Origin: JAWXCE01 sp033764775 | GTDB lineage: Bacteria; Pseudomonadota; Alphaproteobacteria; Rhizobiales; Rhodomicrobiaceae | Direction: 5' to 3' | Assembly (NCBI GenBank): GCA_033764775.1 | Contig: JANRIQ010000024.1 | Location: 52,913-116,912 of the forward strand | Length of the DNA stretch: 64,000 bases | Shown here: in pieces, positions 43,908 through 55,171 of the stretch | How the letters are laid out: the number at the start of each line of letters is the position of its first letter | How positions within the stretch are numbered: the first letter of the stretch is position 1 | Notes under the pieces: generated by a model | Seen by the model: only the letters and a program-made list of their open reading frames with translations | The model's database searches: none | Told to the model about the DNA's origin: nothing | Translations under genes and position numbers: made by a program

Positions 43908-44936
43908 CTACAGCATTTGGCCGGCCAGATCGACGATGCCGGAGAACAGATCGCGCAAAGGCTGATAAGCTTGCGCGTAGTTGCTGAGCTCGGCGGCCAG
44001 ATCGCGCAGCCGGCTTTTCTGCGGCGCCTCGGGGGTGCCGGAGCGCATCAACTCCAAAATCTCGTCCAGTTTGGCCTCGACGCTGGGATTGGGCCGCTTG
44101 TTCTTCAGGTAATCGCGGAACTGCTGCACGCCCGGAATGAAGCGATCATAATCGACGTAATGGATTGTGGTTTGGGAGAAGTCATATGAGCCGGCGTAGG
44201 TCTGCGGCGCGTTGACGGCGCCGGAGTAGGTGCGCTCTGCCTCATATGAAGCCGAACCGTTCAGCGCCATGTTGGACACGGGGGCGTTCGACACTGTGGC
44301 GCTAAGGCCAATCTCGGCGCCCGGCGAGTTCGAGGCAACCATGGCGTTCGGGCTGTTGCTGACGACCGTTTCGGCCGTCATCTCCTGGATGGTTTCGACC
44401 TTGTCGACCCGCATCTCCTTCACCGCGCCTTCGTTGAAGGTGTTGTTGGTGAAGTTGGCGGTGAAGCCTCGGTGCTCGCCGGGCGCGTTGATGCGCTCGT
44501 CGAGGGCTTTTTTGACCCTGGTGAGAAGCGAAACGTCTCCGCTGGAGAACAAGCTTTGCGCGTTATCGCAGGTGGATAGGATAAGATACCACTTTTTTGG
44601 CACCAAGCTGATCGAGAGCAGCAGGAACAACCCGATCACTCCCAGGCCAAAGCTGCTGGTGTTGTCCGGACTCGATTCATAGCCGTAACCGCCTATCCCG
44701 GAGCGATAGCTGGCGAAGGCCAAAATCATTGCGCCCACGCCAAGAGCGAACAGGAGGCGTTTTAACCCTGAGTTGCTTTGGCGAAGAATGGTGATTGAGG
44801 CGATGTTCGGGATGCTGATGCTGCGGTACCCCATGTCGATGATGCGATCCTTCACCGTCATGAAATCGAACTGCTGATTTTTACTGTCGCCTTTCGCGAG
44901 CGCTTCGACCTGGCGACGAATATCCGACACTGTCAT
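43908..44936 (-). CDS. Membrane protein of DUF6232-like type
   Basis: This 342-residue protein has an N-terminal soluble part with RSISIPNIASITI, two transmembrane helices around residues 60-110 (LLFALGVGAMILAFAS and GLGVIGLFLLLSISL), a segment WYLILSTCDNAQSLFSSGD and a long Asn/Ser/Ala-rich region (about 170-270) that is probably disordered. The C-terminal helices include PSVEAKLDEILELM. The N-terminal half resembles DUF6232 proteins; the identification is tentative. The ATG at 44936 follows GGGGG closely, and a TTG at 44948 is an alternative start. An argG terminator lies just upstream. Confidence 0.65.
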   Translation of the reverse strand: MTVSDIRRQVEALAKGDSKNQQFDFMTVKDRIIDMGYRSISIPNIASITILRQSNSGLKRLLFALGVGAMILAFASYRSGIGGYGYESSPDNTSSFGLGVIGLFLLLSISLVPKKWYLILSTCDNAQSLFSSGDVSLLTRVKKALDERINAPGEHRGFTANFTNNTFNEGAVKEMRVDKVETIQEMTAETVVSNSPNAMVASNSPGAEIGLSATVSNAPVSNMALNGSASYEAERTYSGAVNAPQTYAGSYDFSQTTIHYVDYDRFIPGVQQFRDYLKNKRPNPSVEAKLDEILELMRSGTPEAPQKSRLRDLAAELSNYAQAYQPLRDLFSGIVDLAGQML

Positions 44937-44994
44937 CCCCCGGTTCAACAGCGGCTATACTTGAATACACCTCGCATTTGTACGGGTCAAACAC

Positions 44995-45014
44995 AAAAAG
45001 GGCGCCTTTGCGCC
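44995..45014 (-). terminator. Rho-independent terminator of argG
   Basis: On the minus strand GGCGC-AAAG-GCGCC forms a short stem-loop, followed by CTTTTTG. It lies 35 bp downstream of the argG stop codon. Confidence 0.75.
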
Positions 45015-45048
45015 GACTTTCTTCACGGCTGCGCCCGACGCCGCTCTG

Positions 45049-46275
<1,227 letters not shown>

Positions 46276-46341
46276 GATCATACTCGCCGATGACAACCTA
46301 AGGCGGCAATAGCGTAAACACGCATACGAGGCAAGAACGCC

Positions 46342-46926
46342 ATGAAGCGGCTTGAGTTCTGGTACGATTTCGCCTCGACGTACTCTTATCTGAGCGCCAT
46401 GCGGATCGAGGCGATGGCGGCGGAGCGCGGCGTCGAGGTGGTATGGCGCCCGTTCCTGCTCGGCCCTATTTTCCAGTCGCAAGGGTGGACGACTTCGCCG
46501 TTCAATCTCTATCCAGCCAAGGGCGCATACATGGCGCGCGATATGGAGCGCCTGTGCGCCGCGCGCGGCCTCGGCTTTCGCCTGCCCGATCCTTTTCCGC
46601 AGAACTCGCTTTACGCCGCGCGGCTGGGCCTTATCGCGGCGGAGGACGGCTGGGCGCCTGCGTTCACGCGGGCGGTGTACACGGCGGAGTTTGCGGGCGG
46701 GGTGACTATCTCCGACAAGGCGGCTTTGGCAGGTATTGTGTCCAGCCTTGGCCGCGACGCGGATGACCTGATGCAGCGCATAGAAACGCCGGAGGTGAAG
46801 GCTCGGCTAAAGGCGCAAGGCGAAGCGGCCGCGGAGCGCAAGCTGTTCGGCGCGCCGAGTTTCATCACGGCGGCAGGCGAATTGTTCTGGGGCGATGACC
46901 GCCTTGAGCAGGCGCTCGATTGGTAA
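46342..46926 (+). CDS. 2-hydroxychromene-2-carboxylate isomerase-like (DsbA superfamily)
   Basis: This 194-residue protein has the thioredoxin-fold HCCA isomerase layout: EFWYDFASTYSYLSAMR, where a serine replaces the DsbA cysteine pair, then VWRPFLLGPIF and, near the end, FGAPSFITAAGELFWGDDRL. The family includes glutathione-dependent isomerases of aromatic degradation, but most members have other substrates. The ATG is preceded by GAGGCAAGAACGCC. It is divergent from argG. Confidence 0.9.
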   Translation: MKRLEFWYDFASTYSYLSAMRIEAMAAERGVEVVWRPFLLGPIFQSQGWTTSPFNLYPAKGAYMARDMERLCAARGLGFRLPDPFPQNSLYAARLGLIAAEDGWAPAFTRAVYTAEFAGGVTISDKAALAGIVSSLGRDADDLMQRIETPEVKARLKAQGEAAAERKLFGAPSFITAAGELFWGDDRLEQALDW

Positions 46927-47001
46927 GGCGGATTCTTATTGCGCGATAGCTAGAAAGAGCGCAGAGACGGCGGCGCCAAGTCTTTCGCGGAGATAATATT
47001 C

Positions 47002-47217
47002 ATGATCAAAGCAGTTATTGCGGGACTTACGCTGGCCGTTTTTGTGGCTGCGCCGGCGCAAGCGGCGGACAGCCCATGCAGAGGGCTTGAGAACGCAGCG
47101 TGCCTCAAGCTCAGCGGCTGCGCGTGGCGCAACGGCTATAAAACCAAGAAGGGCGTCGCCGTGCGCGCCCATTGCCGCAAGCAATCGACGCCGCCGAAGC
47201 CCGCGCCGAAAGCCTAA
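47002..47217 (+). CDS. Small exported Cys-containing protein
   Basis: This 71-residue protein has a Sec signal peptide (IKAVIAGLTLAVFVAAPAQA). The mature part of about 50 residues has four cysteines in CRGLENAACLKLSGCAW and HC, which could form two disulphides, and a Lys/Pro/Ala tail (PPKPAPKA). Function is unknown. A CGGAGA lies upstream of the ATG. It is convergent with the next gene, with 13 bp between the stops. Confidence 0.65.
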   Translation: MIKAVIAGLTLAVFVAAPAQAADSPCRGLENAACLKLSGCAWRNGYKTKKGVAVRAHCRKQSTPPKPAPKA

Positions 47218-47230
47218 ACCCGGCCGAAAC

Positions 47231-47764
47231 CTAAACCCGGAAGGACGCGCCCGCCTCGGTCGCATAACGCGCGGCCGCCGCGACAGCCAGGGCGCAGAAC
47301 GCGGCCGCAACGCCTTGATCCAGGTCTTGCCGGGTGGGCGCGCGCCACGCCGCATTCTGAACTGAGGCCGCTGGGGCGCACCACCAGAATGCGATCCACG
47401 GGGACGGCGCTGACGCCCACGGAGCATAAGCCTGCGAGGCGGCGGGTTGCGGCGGCAGGAAGGGCCGCATGAAGGCGGTCGCGCTTTCCATCAGCCGCGC
47501 CACGGCGAACGCATGGGACAGCCCGGCGCAAAAATTCTGGCAGGCGGTGGAGATTTTGGTCAGCGCGGTTGTCGCTCGCAGGAGCGTGGCCCGGGTCGCC
47601 GCCACGAAAGGCTCTTCCGAGCGCGCAGGCAACCCAAGAGCGTGCGACGGGCGCGCGGGCTTTTGGGGAGGCGCGGCGGACGACTTCGGCGGCGACCAAA
47701 CGTCCATCATCTGGGTGAACGCCGCGAACGCGCCGAACGGATCGAACATCATAGGCCCCAACAT
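47231..47764 (-). CDS. Hypothetical Ala-rich protein
   Basis: This 177-residue protein starts MLGPMMFDPFGAFAAFTQMM and is rich in Ala, Pro and aromatic residues. A helical middle part includes LLRATTALTKISTACQNFC, and the tail has WIAFWWCAPAA. This frame was chosen over an overlapping frame at 47214-47789, which is Arg-rich and looks like a shadow. A phasin-like role would fit the composition only loosely and is not proposed. The exact start among several Met codons is unclear. Confidence 0.5.
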   Translation of the reverse strand: MLGPMMFDPFGAFAAFTQMMDVWSPPKSSAAPPQKPARPSHALGLPARSEEPFVAATRATLLRATTALTKISTACQNFCAGLSHAFAVARLMESATAFMRPFLPPQPAASQAYAPWASAPSPWIAFWWCAPAASVQNAAWRAPTRQDLDQGVAAAFCALAVAAAARYATEAGASFRV

Positions 47765-47869
47765 GCGCAAACCGGCGAAAATCCGCCAATCAAGGGAAAA
47801 TACCCGAGTTAATGCTGCGCTGCAACAAAAACTCAGGCCCCATCATCTCGCATCAGGGTGAAGGCGGCG

Positions 47870-48460
47870 TTAATGCCTGGGCACGCGACGCCATACATAG
47901 CCTTCCGGCCGCACCTCGGCGCGGCTTCTCGACCAGCGCACGTAGGGCGGATGATGGACGGCGATGTTCTTGTAAGGGCGCAGCAACACGCGGTCCTCGG
48001 CAAGGGCGTAAACCGGCGCGACGCGCTCGGCCCAGCGGCGGCCGCGTTTGACCAGCACGCGCTTCTCAAAGCTCACAACGCGGGGCGGCAGCTTGACCTT
48101 GCAGCGCACCTCGCGGCCGTTGATGGTGCGATACTCCCAGGTGTAGCCGCCGGAGACCTTCTTCGTCACCGTTACGGTTTTGTATTCGCCCGGCTCCTCA
48201 TGCCAGATCGTGCGGCCCGGTTCGACCAGCACGCGGCGCGTGCGCGATCCGTAGAGCGAGGGCGTGCGGATAACCTCGTAAAGCCCGGGTTCGATGATCG
48301 TGCGCTCGCGATACGTCCGGTAAATTGTCGGCGGCGCAACTTTTTCATAGCACGCAACAGCGCCGCGCGCGCAGGGACCCGCCAGGGCTGACGTTCCCGA
48401 TGCGGCGGCCGCGGCCGCCAAAGCCAGCGCCGCCATGCGACGCGCGATTGCCAATGCCAT
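47870..48460 (-). CDS. Exported basic protein, hypothetical
   Basis: This 196-residue protein has a signal peptide (LAIARRMAALALAAAAAASG, cleaved around SALAG) and a Tyr/Arg/Val-rich mature part with repeated TYRERTIIEPGLYEVI- and RTRRVLVEPGRTIWHE-like strands, suggesting a beta-structured envelope protein. The ATG at 48460 follows TTTTGGAGAAACCGC; the reading frame open to 48628 has no signal. No known family is recognised. It is divergent from the glutamate dehydrogenase gene, 282 bp away. Confidence 0.65.
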   Translation of the reverse strand: MALAIARRMAALALAAAAAASGTSALAGPCARGAVACYEKVAPPTIYRTYRERTIIEPGLYEVIRTPSLYGSRTRRVLVEPGRTIWHEEPGEYKTVTVTKKVSGGYTWEYRTINGREVRCKVKLPPRVVSFEKRVLVKRGRRWAERVAPVYALAEDRVLLRPYKNIAVHHPPYVRWSRSRAEVRPEGYVWRRVPRH

Positions 48461-48742
48461 GCGGTTTCTCCAAAACGTCGGTTCTGCAATTAGAATGCGA
48501 TCCGAGCCTGTCACGACGCATACTGCCAATGCGTAACACATCGCCTCGACTCTCGTCCCGCGCCGCAACCGCCCGTGCGCGAAACGGAGATGAATGTTGC
48601 GTTCGCGCACCAATGAGCGAATACCCACAGGCGTTCTCAGCGTTCAGCTCAACGCTAGCATTGCCGACATATTCATCAGGTTAACAACGTCCAACAATTC
48701 GGAGCACGGCTGTTTAGCCGTTTTCGCTAACGGGTGCCGTCC

Positions 48743-51700
48743 ATGGTCACAATCGCTTCGTCTCTCGCGTCTCGTGTTTTCCTATCGGCGGTCGCCCCGG
48801 CTGGCTCCGCGGCACCCACCCATGCGGCGGACGCGACGCGCTTTGCGCAGCATCTGCTCGGCGGAGTGGACGAGGCAGAGCTGCAGGCGAGCGGCGCGGA
48901 CGATCTGGCGCGCTTGGCGGGGGAGGCCTTCGTCTTCCTCCAGGAGCGCGCGCCGGGCGATATCAGCATCCGTGTCTATGACGCCGAAAGCGGCGGCGGC
49001 CAGCGTCGCATCTCGGTCATCGACATCGTCAATGACGACATGCCGTTTCTGCTCGACACCGTGCTCGGCGAATTGCGGGAGGCGGGCGTCGCGGTCCATC
49101 TGGTGGCGCACCCGATCATCGCCGTGGAGCGCGACGCGGGCGGGCGGCTCGTGCGTCTTGCGGCCCCGAGTGATCCGAATGCGCAGCGCGAAAGCGTCAT
49201 CCACATCCACGTGGCGCGCATCGCAGGCGCGGACGCTCGTCGGGACGTGATCCTGCGGCTGCAGACCGTTCTGCGCAGCGCGCGGGCCGCGGCCCTCGAC
49301 GGCCCGGCGATGGCCGAGCGGCTGAAATTCTGCATCGCCGCGCACCAGGCTTCCTCGCCCGAGCCGGAGGCGGACAAGGCGGAGACGGCGCGGTTCCTGG
49401 AGTGGATCGCCTCCGGCGCCTTCACATTGCTCGGCGCGCGCTCCTACGATTTCATTCCGAATGGCGGCATGGGCGAGTTGCGGCCCATCGCGTCGTCGGG
49501 CCTCGGCTTGCTCCGCGATCCTGCGTTAACCGTGCTGCGGCGGGGCGGCGCGGGCGTGAAGCTCACGGCGGAAAGCCGCGAGTTCTTCCTGTCCTCCGCC
49601 GCGATCATCTTCACCACGGCCAACGCGCGCTCGAGCGTCTATCGCCGCGGGCATATGGATTCGGTCGGCGTGAAGCAGTACGCCGCAGACGGCCAGGTGG
49701 TGGGCGAGCATCGGTTCGTCGGCTTTTTCTCGACGGCGGCGCTGACCGGGGCCACTCGCGACATCCCCATCGTGCGGCGCAAAGTGGCGTCAGTCGCCGA
49801 GAAAGCGGGCCATGCGCCCGACAGCCATTCCGGCAAGACGCTGCGCTATGTGCTCGAGACGTTCCCCCGCGGCGAGCTGCTGCAGATATCGGAGCCGATG
49901 CTGGCAGAGTGGACAGCCTCCATAGCGCAACTGGCGCTCAACCCGCGCACCCGCGTCTTCGTCCGCGAGGACGAGTTCGGCCGTTTCGTCTCGGCGCTCG
50001 TCTATGTGGCGCGCGACCGGTACACCAGCGCGGTGTGGGAGCGCATATGCGCCTTTCTCGCCGAGTCTTACGGCGGCCATATGACGTCCTTCACGCCTTT
50101 CTTCCCAGAAGGCCCCATGGTGCGGCTGCATATCGTCATTTGGCGCGATGAGGGCGACCTTCCCCGCCACCCGGAGCGGACCCTAGAGCAGCAGGTCGAC
50201 GCGATTTTGCGCACCTGGCGCGATAAGTTGCTGACCGAGATCGAGTACCGCTACGGCGACGCAGCCGGCGCGCCCATGGCGAAGTATCTCGGCGCCTTTC
50301 CAGCGGGTTACGAGGAGACCAACACTCCGAAGCGCGCGCTCGAGGACATCCAGCGCCTCGACGCGCTTGACGACCGCAATCCAACCGGCATCGACATCTT
50401 CAACGACGACACCGGCGCCGCGATCCGCCTGCGCGCGACGCTGCATCAGCTCGACGAGCCGATCGCGCTCAGCCGCCGCGTGCCGATCCTGGAGAATTTC
50501 GGCTTCAACGTCATTTCTGAGCGCACCTTCCGGCTGACCCCCATGATGGAGGGGGCGATGCGGCCGGTCTATTTGCACGACAGCGTCATCGAGACGGCGG
50601 ACGGCCGGCCCATCGTGTTCACCGAACATGAGGACCGGCTGGAGACCGGGTTTCTCGCCATCTGGCGCGGCCAGGCCGCCAATGACGCCTTCAACCGGCT
50701 GACGCTCAACGCCGGCCTCGACTGGCGGGAGGCGGCGCTCATGCGCGCCTACGGCTCCTATCTGCGCCAGGCCGGTTCGCCGACCGAACTGGGGCGCATG
50801 GCCGAGTTTCTGAACGCGCATCCGGCCATTCCGCGCCGCTTGATCGGCATGTTTCACACGCTGTTCGATCCGAGCCGACCGGGCGACGCGGAGACGCGCC
50901 GCGCGGAAGCGGGGGCGCTCGCCGCCGAGATTCGCGCCGCGCTCGACGCCGCCGCGACGACGCTGGAGCAGGACGCCGTGCTGCGGCGGTTCCTCAACCT
51001 TGTCGAGGCGACGCTGCGGACGAACTTCTACCGACGCGAGTCCATCGAGAGCGGCCTCATCGCCTTCAAGCTGCGCAGCGAGAGGGTGGAGGGGCTTCCC
51101 TCGCCGAAGCCTTACGCGGAGATATTCGTGACATCCCCGCGTTTTGAGGGCGTGCATTTACGGGGCGGCCCCATCGCGCGGGGCGGTCTGCGCTGGTCGG
51201 ACCGCGCGGGCGACTTCCGCACCGAGGTGCTCAGCCTAGCCAAGGCGCAGCAGGTGAAGAACACCGTCATCGTGCCGCAAGGCGCCAAGGGCGGCTTCGT
51301 GCCGCGCAAACTGCCCGCCAGCCGCGAGGCGGCGCAGGCGGAAGGGGTGGAGTGCTACAAAGCGTTCATCTCGACGCTGTTGTCGATCACCGACAATCTG
51401 GTGCGCGGCGCCGTGGAGCCACCCGAGGGCGTGGTGCGCCATGACGGCGACGACCCCTATCTCGTCGTGGCGGCGGACAAGGGCACGGCGACCTTCTCCG
51501 ACATCGCCAACGGCATCGCTGTCGAGCGCGGCTTCTGGCTCGGCGACGCGTTCGCCTCGGGCGGCTCGGCGGGCTACGACCACAAGAAAATGGCGATCAC
51601 CGCGCGCGGCGGCTGGGAGGCGGTGAAGCGCCATTTCCGCGAGATGAACATCGACATCCAGACGCAAGACTTCCGCGTCATCGGCGTCGGCGACATGTCG

Positions 51701-53551
51701 GGCGACGTGTTCGGCAATGGCATGCTGCTGTCGCGAGCGATCAAGCTCGTCGCCGCCTTCGACCACCGCGACATTTTCATTGACCCTAACCCAGACCCGG
51801 CGGCGAGCTGGGCCGAGCGCAAGCGCCTGTTCGACCTGCCGCGCTCAAGCTGGCAGGATTACGACCGCGCCGCGATTTCGCCCGGCGGCGGCGTTTACTC
51901 CCGCCAGGCCAAATCCATCGACTTATCGCCGCAAGCGCGCGCCATGCTCGGCCTGGCCGGGCCGGCCACCCCCAACGACGTGATGAACGCCATCCTGCGC
52001 ATGGAGGCCGACCTGCTGTGGTTCGGCGGCATCGGTACGTTCGTGCGGGCCACCGCCGAGACCAACGAGCAGGCGGGCGACCGCGCCAACGACGCGATCC
52101 GTGTGACGGCGGCGGAGCTGCGCGCCAAGGTCGTCGGGGAGGGCGCCAATCTCGGCCTGACGCAGAGGGCGCGCATTGAATACGCCCTCGCCGGCGGCCG
52201 CATCAACACGGACGCGATAGACAACTCCGCCGGCGTCAATTCGTCCGACTTCGAGGTCAACATCAAGATCGCCTTCGCCGCCGCCATCGCCGCCGGCAAG
52301 CTGACGGTGGAGGAGCGCAACGCGCTGCTCGCCGACATGACCGACGCCGTGGCCGACGCGGTGCTGCGCAACAACTATCTGCAAACGCTTGCGATCAGCC
52401 TCGGGGAACGCCGCGGCGTTAGCGATCTGGGTTTTCAGCGCCGCATGATGCAGAAATTCGAGGCCGCCGGGCTGCTCGACCGCAAGCTGGAGGCTCTGCC
52501 CTCGGACGCCGAACTGGCCGACCGGCGGATGAAAGGGCAGCCGCTCACCCGGCCGGAGCTCGCGGTGTTGCTCGCATACGCCAAGATTGATCTGAAGCGC
52601 GAGATCCTCGCTTCCTCCGTGCCCGACGACGCCTATCTCGCCCAGGCGCTGAGCGCCTATTTCCCCGCCGCCATGCGCGAGCGCTTCGCCGCGGAGATCG
52701 ATGCGCATCCTTTGCGGCGCGAGATCATCGCCACGGTGTTGACCAACGCCATCATCAACCGCGGCGGCTCGACCTTCGCGGTGCGCCTGGCCGATGAAAC
52801 CGGCCACGACCCGGAGACGATCGCCTACGCCTTCGCCGCCGCCTTGGGCGCGCTTGACCTCGAGACTGTTTACGACGCCATCGACGCGCTCGACGGCAAG
52901 CTGGAAGGCGCGCACCAACTAACGCTCTACCAGCGGGCGCAGGATCGGCTGCGCCAGACCACCGCATGGTTCCTGCGTCATGGCAGCTTCGATCAAGGTT
53001 TGACGGCGGTCATCGCCCGCTACAAGGCTGGCCTGGGGCGGCTCAATGCGGGGCTGGATGCGGTGCAAAACGACGCCGCGGCCGCGCACCGGGCCGCCGA
53101 CGCCGCGCTGATGGTTTCGTGGGGCGCGCCGGCGGAGCTGGCGCACCGCATGTCGGGACTTGGCTTGCTTGCCTCCGGCCTCGACATCGTGTTGACCGCG
53201 CAGGCGACCGGCGTGGAGGAACGGGCGGTCGCGCGCGCCTTTTTCGACGCGGCCGCGCATTTTCGGCTCGACGACCTGCGCGCCATGAGCGCTACCCTCG
53301 GCCAGGGCGATCATTTCGACAGGCTGGCGGTTAACGGGGCCTTGGAGGCCATCGCCAGCGCGCATCGTGCGGTCGCGGGGGCGGCGGCGGGGATGGGCCG
53401 CGGCGAGAGCGGAAATTTCGCGGCCTGGCTAGAGGCTAACGGAGCGAGGGCGCAGCGGGTGCGCCGCAATGTCGGCGACGCGCTAGACGCCGGCGAGCCG
53501 ACGCTCGCCAAGCTCACAGTCGCCGCGTCGCACATCCGCGACCTGCTTTAG
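48743..53551 (+). CDS. gdhB: NAD-specific glutamate dehydrogenase, large type
   Basis: This 1602-residue enzyme oxidises glutamate to 2-oxoglutarate and ammonia with NAD+. It belongs to the 180-kDa GDH class, with N-terminal ACT-like and helical regions (about residues 1-700), a catalytic domain around PQGAKGGFVPRK and ADKGTATFSDIANGIA, and a C-terminal helical part. Length is normal for the class. The start is either the ATG at 48743 or a GTG at 48734; neither has a strong ribosome binding site. It is adjacent to malate synthase, convergent, with seven bases between the stops. Confidence 0.95.
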   Translation: MVTIASSLASRVFLSAVAPAGSAAPTHAADATRFAQHLLGGVDEAELQASGADDLARLAGEAFVFLQERAPGDISIRVYDAESGGGQRRISVIDIVNDDMPFLLDTVLGELREAGVAVHLVAHPIIAVERDAGGRLVRLAAPSDPNAQRESVIHIHVARIAGADARRDVILRLQTVLRSARAAALDGPAMAERLKFCIAAHQASSPEPEADKAETARFLEWIASGAFTLLGARSYDFIPNGGMGELRPIASSGLGLLRDPALTVLRRGGAGVKLTAESREFFLSSAAIIFTTANARSSVYRRGHMDSVGVKQYAADGQVVGEHRFVGFFSTAALTGATRDIPIVRRKVASVAEKAGHAPDSHSGKTLRYVLETFPRGELLQISEPMLAEWTASIAQLALNPRTRVFVREDEFGRFVSALVYVARDRYTSAVWERICAFLAESYGGHMTSFTPFFPEGPMVRLHIVIWRDEGDLPRHPERTLEQQVDAILRTWRDKLLTEIEYRYGDAAGAPMAKYLGAFPAGYEETNTPKRALEDIQRLDALDDRNPTGIDIFNDDTGAAIRLRATLHQLDEPIALSRRVPILENFGFNVISERTFRLTPMMEGAMRPVYLHDSVIETADGRPIVFTEHEDRLETGFLAIWRGQAANDAFNRLTLNAGLDWREAALMRAYGSYLRQAGSPTELGRMAEFLNAHPAIPRRLIGMFHTLFDPSRPGDAETRRAEAGALAAEIRAALDAAATTLEQDAVLRRFLNLVEATLRTNFYRRESIESGLIAFKLRSERVEGLPSPKPYAEIFVTSPRFEGVHLRGGPIARGGLRWSDRAGDFRTEVLSLAKAQQVKNTVIVPQGAKGGFVPRKLPASREAAQAEGVECYKAFISTLLSITDNLVRGAVEPPEGVVRHDGDDPYLVVAADKGTATFSDIANGIAVERGFWLGDAFASGGSAGYDHKKMAITARGGWEAVKRHFREMNIDIQTQDFRVIGVGDMSGDVFGNGMLLSRAIKLVAAFDHRDIFIDPNPDPAASWAERKRLFDLPRSSWQDYDRAAISPGGGVYSRQAKSIDLSPQARAMLGLAGPATPNDVMNAILRMEADLLWFGGIGTFVRATAETNEQAGDRANDAIRVTAAELRAKVVGEGANLGLTQRARIEYALAGGRINTDAIDNSAGVNSSDFEVNIKIAFAAAIAAGKLTVEERNALLADMTDAVADAVLRNNYLQTLAISLGERRGVSDLGFQRRMMQKFEAAGLLDRKLEALPSDAELADRRMKGQPLTRPELAVLLAYAKIDLKREILASSVPDDAYLAQALSAYFPAAMRERFAAEIDAHPLRREIIATVLTNAIINRGGSTFAVRLADETGHDPETIAYAFAAALGALDLETVYDAIDALDGKLEGAHQLTLYQRAQDRLRQTTAWFLRHGSFDQGLTAVIARYKAGLGRLNAGLDAVQNDAAAAHRAADAALMVSWGAPAELAHRMSGLGLLASGLDIVLTAQATGVEERAVARAFFDAAAHFRLDDLRAMSATLGQGDHFDRLAVNGALEAIASAHRAVAGAAAGMGRGESGNFAAWLEANGARAQRVRRNVGDALDAGEPTLAKLTVAASHIRDLL

Positions 53552-53557
53552 CCTCCG

Positions 53558-55171
53558 CTACACGATGCGGCGGTAGGCGGGCAGCGTGAGGAACGCCTCC
53601 AGCTTGTCCGATGTGACAAGCTGATGGAAAATCCCGATCGCCTCCTCGAAGCGGCCTCCGTGGAACGCGCTGCAGCCGAGCGAGGCGTGCAGCTTGTTCA
53701 TCTCGTCGTTCAGCGCATCCTCGAACAGCGAGCGCGTCACGACGCGTCCGTCGTCCAGCGTCGCGCCGTAGCGCAGCCACTGCCAGAGTTGCGTGCGAGA
53801 AATCTCCGCCGTCGCCGCGTCCTCCATGAGGTTGTAGAGCGGCACGGCGCCCATGCCGCGAAGCCACGCCTCAATATATTGCACGCCGACGCGGATGTTG
53901 ACGCGCAGGCCCGCCTCGGTGCGCGCGCCCTCGTGCACCTGCAGCAGCTCTCGCTGGCCCACAGTCACGTCCTCGCGCATCTTGTTGAGCTGGTTCGGCT
54001 GCGGCATGCGCTCGTTGAACACCGCGAGCGCGACGGGCACGAGATCGGGGTGCGCCACCCACGTGCCGTCATGGCCGTACTCAACCTCGCGCAGCTTGTC
54101 GGCGCGGACGGCGGCGAGCGCGCGCTCGTTCACCTCAGCGTCCTTCCGGTTCGGGATGAACGCCGCCATGCCGCCCATGGCGAAGGCGCCGCGCTTGTGG
54201 CACGTCTTGATCAGCAGCTCGCTGTAGGCCTTAAGGAACGCCTTATCCATCGTGAGCTGGCCGCGATCGGGGAGCACGAACTCCGGCTTTGCGCGCAGCG
54301 TCTTGATGAACGAGAACATATAGTCCCACCGGCCGCAGTTCAGGCCGACCGCGTGGTCGCGAAGTTCATAGAGAATCTCGTGCATCTCGAACACGGCAGG
54401 CAGCGTCTCGATGAGCATCGTCGCCTTGATCGTGCCGATGGGAATGCCGAGCACGGACTGCGCGTAGACGAACACGTCGTTCCACAGCCGCGCTTCCACA
54501 TGGCTCTCCATCTTGGGCAGGTAAAAGTAGAGGCCCTTGCCCTTCGCTAGGATGTGCTTGGCGTTGTGATAAATGTACAGCCCGAAGTCGGCGAAGGCGC
54601 CGGCCAGCGGCTCGCCGTCGATGCGGATGTGCTCTTCAAGCAGGTGCCACCCGCGCGGACGGATGATAAGCACGGCGGGGTTCGGGCCGACCTTGTAATC
54701 CTTGCCGCCTTCGGAGAAGTCGAGGCGACCCTGCCAATACTCGATAAAGTTGAGTTGGCCTTCGATCACGTTGTCCCATGTCGGAGAGGTCGCGTCCTCG
54801 AAGTCCGCCATGAACACCTTCGCGCCGGAGTTGAGCGCGTTGATGATCATTTTGCGCATCGTCGGGCCGGTGATCTCCACGCGGCGATCCTGCAGGTCGG
54901 CGGGGACGCCGCGCACGAGCCAGTCGCCGTCGCGGATCGCGGCGGTCTCGGGCAGAAAGTCCGGCAGCGCGCCCGCGTCAAACTCGGCCTGACGGCGTTC
55001 GCGGCGCGCGAGCAATTCCCGGCGGCGGCCCTCGAACTTGCGCGCAAGGCCGGCGAGAAACGCCAGCGCTGGCGGCGTGAGCACCCGCTCATAGCCGGGC
55101 TTCATCTCGCCATGGATTGTCGCGCCCGCCAAGGCCTGGGTGGCCGCGAAGCCTGCGTTCATATCCGCCAT
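53558..55171 (-). CDS. aceB: Malate synthase A
   Basis: This 537-residue enzyme condenses glyoxylate and acetyl-CoA to malate. Conserved segments are MADFEDATSPTWDNVIEGQL, GTIKATMLIETLPAVFEMHE with the catalytic region, and LNCGRWDYMFSFIK. It is the A form, which lacks the insert of malate synthase G. It acts in the glyoxylate cycle or, with ethylmalonyl-CoA mutase at 4.3 kb, in the ethylmalonyl-CoA pathway where it removes glyoxylate. No isocitrate lyase is in the window. It has no linked operon gene. Confidence 0.96.
   Translation of the reverse strand: MADMNAGFAATQALAGATIHGEMKPGYERVLTPPALAFLAGLARKFEGRRRELLARRERRQAEFDAGALPDFLPETAAIRDGDWLVRGVPADLQDRRVEITGPTMRKMIINALNSGAKVFMADFEDATSPTWDNVIEGQLNFIEYWQGRLDFSEGGKDYKVGPNPAVLIIRPRGWHLLEEHIRIDGEPLAGAFADFGLYIYHNAKHILAKGKGLYFYLPKMESHVEARLWNDVFVYAQSVLGIPIGTIKATMLIETLPAVFEMHEILYELRDHAVGLNCGRWDYMFSFIKTLRAKPEFVLPDRGQLTMDKAFLKAYSELLIKTCHKRGAFAMGGMAAFIPNRKDAEVNERALAAVRADKLREVEYGHDGTWVAHPDLVPVALAVFNERMPQPNQLNKMREDVTVGQRELLQVHEGARTEAGLRVNIRVGVQYIEAWLRGMGAVPLYNLMEDAATAEISRTQLWQWLRYGATLDDGRVVTRSLFEDALNDEMNKLHASLGCSAFHGGRFEEAIGIFHQLVTSDKLEAFLTLPAYRRIV

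Noticed and set aside
47214..47789. 191-residue alternative frame over the Ala-rich hypothetical gene
   Set aside because: It is Arg-rich with no start signal and looks like a shadow; the frame ending at 47231 has normal composition.
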